Below are positions 6,273-7,225 of a DNA stretch of 7,225 nucleotides, one piece after another. Each line of letters opens with the position of its first letter. Positions within the stretch are counted from its first letter, which is position 1. Both the position numbers and the translations under genes were made by a program. The notes under the pieces are model-generated. The model ran no database searches. It was not told the DNA's origin and saw only the letters and a list, made by a program, of their open reading frames with translations. Source of the DNA: Verrucomicrobiota bacterium (GTDB lineage: Bacteria > Verrucomicrobiota > Lentisphaeria > Oligosphaerales > Oligosphaeraceae); assembly GCA_022709995.1 (NCBI GenBank), contig JAKLHU010000102.1:1-7225 (forward strand), given 5' to 3'.

Positions 6273-6303
6273 TTGAAGTTTCATTTAAGGAGACTCGCCA
6301 GCG

Positions 6304-7065
6304 ATGAAAAGGCCAGTCAGATATACGAAAAAACACTATACCCTCGTGGAAATCATGGTCGCCATGGCGATTTTGGTCATCATGATGGGTTTTCTCTTCC
6401 AGTTTGTGATTGGGGCCCAGCGCATTTGGTCGGCTTCGGAAAGCACGTCGACGACCTTTGACCAAGCCCAGATTGCATTGCAACTGCTTGAAAATGATCT
6501 GCAGTCCGTGTCGTACGCCAATGACGAAGAATATCCGGGACATTCCATCCCCATGGGGGTGGAGCGGGCTTCCGGCAACTTGCTCAGCAACAAACTGTTC
6601 ATGGTCGCTCCGGATTCCAGCGCCTCGGGCAATGCCGGCACTTATCTGGTAATGTATGCCCTGGTGAACAATGAATTATCTCGGTATGTGTTCGATTCTG
6701 CCATCACCGGCTATGGAAACCCGCAGTGTTTCTATGGTTTTGATCCAATAACTGCCACTGGCCAAGCGAGTGCGTTCCGGACGCTTTTGGGAGTTCTGGA
6801 ACTTGATAATGACAAGAAGAACATCCTGGCCACCGGGGTGCAAGATGTCAAGGTGGACTACATGCCTAGTACATGCGCCACGACCCTGTCCGGAGCAGAA
6901 TTTTTCACTTCTGTACCTCGGGCCGTCAGGATAACCCTGACTGTTTATGATGCGAAGGCCGTTCAGCGCTTGCTTGACAACGGATTGACTGCCGCCAGCG
7001 AGGCGGTGGTGAACAAAATAGCGGAAACGACGCGGGTCTTTACCAAGGTGATTTTCATGCGATGA
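6304..7065 (+). CDS. GspJ/PilW-like pseudopilin (Verru_Chthon cassette C-like)
   Basis: A 253-aa prepilin-like protein, 40 nt after the previous gene, with a good ribosome binding site AAGGAGA (6287-6293). The leader MKRPVRYTKKH is followed by YTLVEIMVAMAILVIMMGFL: Tyr12 would be +1 and Glu16 the +5 glutamate, while -1 is His11 in place of Gly. The segment FQFVIGAQRIWSAS (32-45) and DQAQIALQLLENDLQSV (53-69) match the post-helix region of GspJ/PilW-type pseudopilins, where an amphipathic helix ends in a conserved N/R-D-L. The C-terminal half is beta-rich and ends RVFTKVIFMR, as often seen in the Verru_Chthon C-like group. The coding sequence is less GC-rich than the first pseudopilin. GspJ typically sits with GspI and GspK at a pseudopilus tip, consistent with the gene order here; direct function is unknown. 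Confidence 0.87.
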   Translation: MKRPVRYTKKHYTLVEIMVAMAILVIMMGFLFQFVIGAQRIWSASESTSTTFDQAQIALQLLENDLQSVSYANDEEYPGHSIPMGVERASGNLLSNKLFMVAPDSSASGNAGTYLVMYALVNNELSRYVFDSAITGYGNPQCFYGFDPITATGQASAFRTLLGVLELDNDKKNILATGVQDVKVDYMPSTCATTLSGAEFFTSVPRAVRITLTVYDAKAVQRLLDNGLTAASEAVVNKIAETTRVFTKVIFMR

Positions 7066-7213
7066 TGCGCCGTGAAACGGTGGCTTGGGCAAGATGATAA
7101 GCTCATGTGTTCAGTTACTTTCGGCATGATGATTGCAGCCGCGTGCACGGAGGCACTGGAAATTGCCGGTAACCACTGATGATTTTGACAGCGTGACGAA
7201 TAGGGGATGATAT
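7066..7213. other. 148-bp spacer within the pseudopilin cluster
   Basis: This gap is longer than the others in the cluster (66 and 40 nt). It holds no hairpin-plus-T-tract terminator and no convincing gene. An 11-codon ATG frame overlaps the upstream stop (7062-7097), and a 35-codon GTG frame (7072-7179, ending AGNH) follows that stop in the same frame; neither has a clear ribosome binding site. A perfect TTGACA occurs at 7185-7190 but has no good -10 box before the next start. Confidence 0.5.
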
Positions 7214-7225
7214 ATGAAAAAAAGG
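7214..7225 (+). CDS. Start of a further gene, cut by window end (GspK/PilX-like suspected)
   Basis: ATG at 7214 opens MKKR and runs off the window. It has a good ribosome binding site, AGGGG (7202-7206), with a 7-nt spacer. A basic MKKR start is compatible with a prepilin leader, and pseudopilin cassettes with H-, I- and J-like members usually include a K-like (PilX, Verru_Chthon A-like) member. The identity is inferred purely from position; only four codons are visible. Confidence 0.45.

Noticed and set aside
7185..7213. Perfect -35 hexamer TTGACA at 7185-7190
   Set aside because: The only -10 sequence at a usable distance (TGATAT, 3/6) runs up to the start codon at 7214, so a transcript would begin inside the gene.

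Overview
The window comes from a GC-rich bacterium, most likely of the Planctomycetes-Verrucomicrobia-Chlamydiae superphylum and closest in style to Lentisphaerota or Verrucomicrobiota. This rests on three consecutive pseudopilin genes of the kind seen in the 'Verru_Chthon' pilin cassettes, two of them lacking the usual glycine before the prepilin cleavage site, and on the repeat-rich intergenic DNA. The taxonomic placement is inference; there is no rRNA or other marker gene.

Layout. Positions 1-96 hold the edge of a GTCCACT heptamer array. A gene at 184-1908 encodes a multi-spanning membrane protein of the 6-pyruvoyl-tetrahydropterin synthase-related / YfhO-like type, a probable GT-C-fold glycosyltransferase. 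The 323-bp gap at 1909-2231 holds a 124-bp element (1930-2053) with the marks of an IS66-family miniature transposable element: ends starting GTAA, inverted repeats, and a perfect 8-bp target duplication. It is followed by a predicted promoter and a strong leader hairpin. The gene at 2232-4595 encodes a 787-aa exported protein of unknown function that reads as a carbohydrate-binding-like beta-sandwich, an all-helical domain and a fibronectin-III-like tail.

The 300-bp gap at 4596-4895 holds a compound REP-like hairpin, a weak terminator candidate and a good sigma70-type promoter with a perfect TATAAT box. From there runs a same-strand cluster of pseudopilin genes: GspH/FimT-like (4896-5618), GspI/PilV-like (5685-6263) and GspJ/PilW-like (6304-7065). 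A further start codon with a good ribosome binding site (7214) is cut off by the window end, and a GspK/PilX-like fourth member is the natural guess.

How they fit together. The pseudopilins are expected to be cleaved by a prepilin peptidase and to form the tip or body of a type II secretion or type IV pilus-like fibre. The exported 787-aa protein could be a client or a surface partner of such a system, but only proximity suggests this. The pseudopilin operon has its own promoter and is separated from the upstream gene by the REP-like element, so the two upstream genes are probably separate transcription units. All real genes are on the + strand; the long minus-strand open frames are shadows of GC-rich coding sequence.
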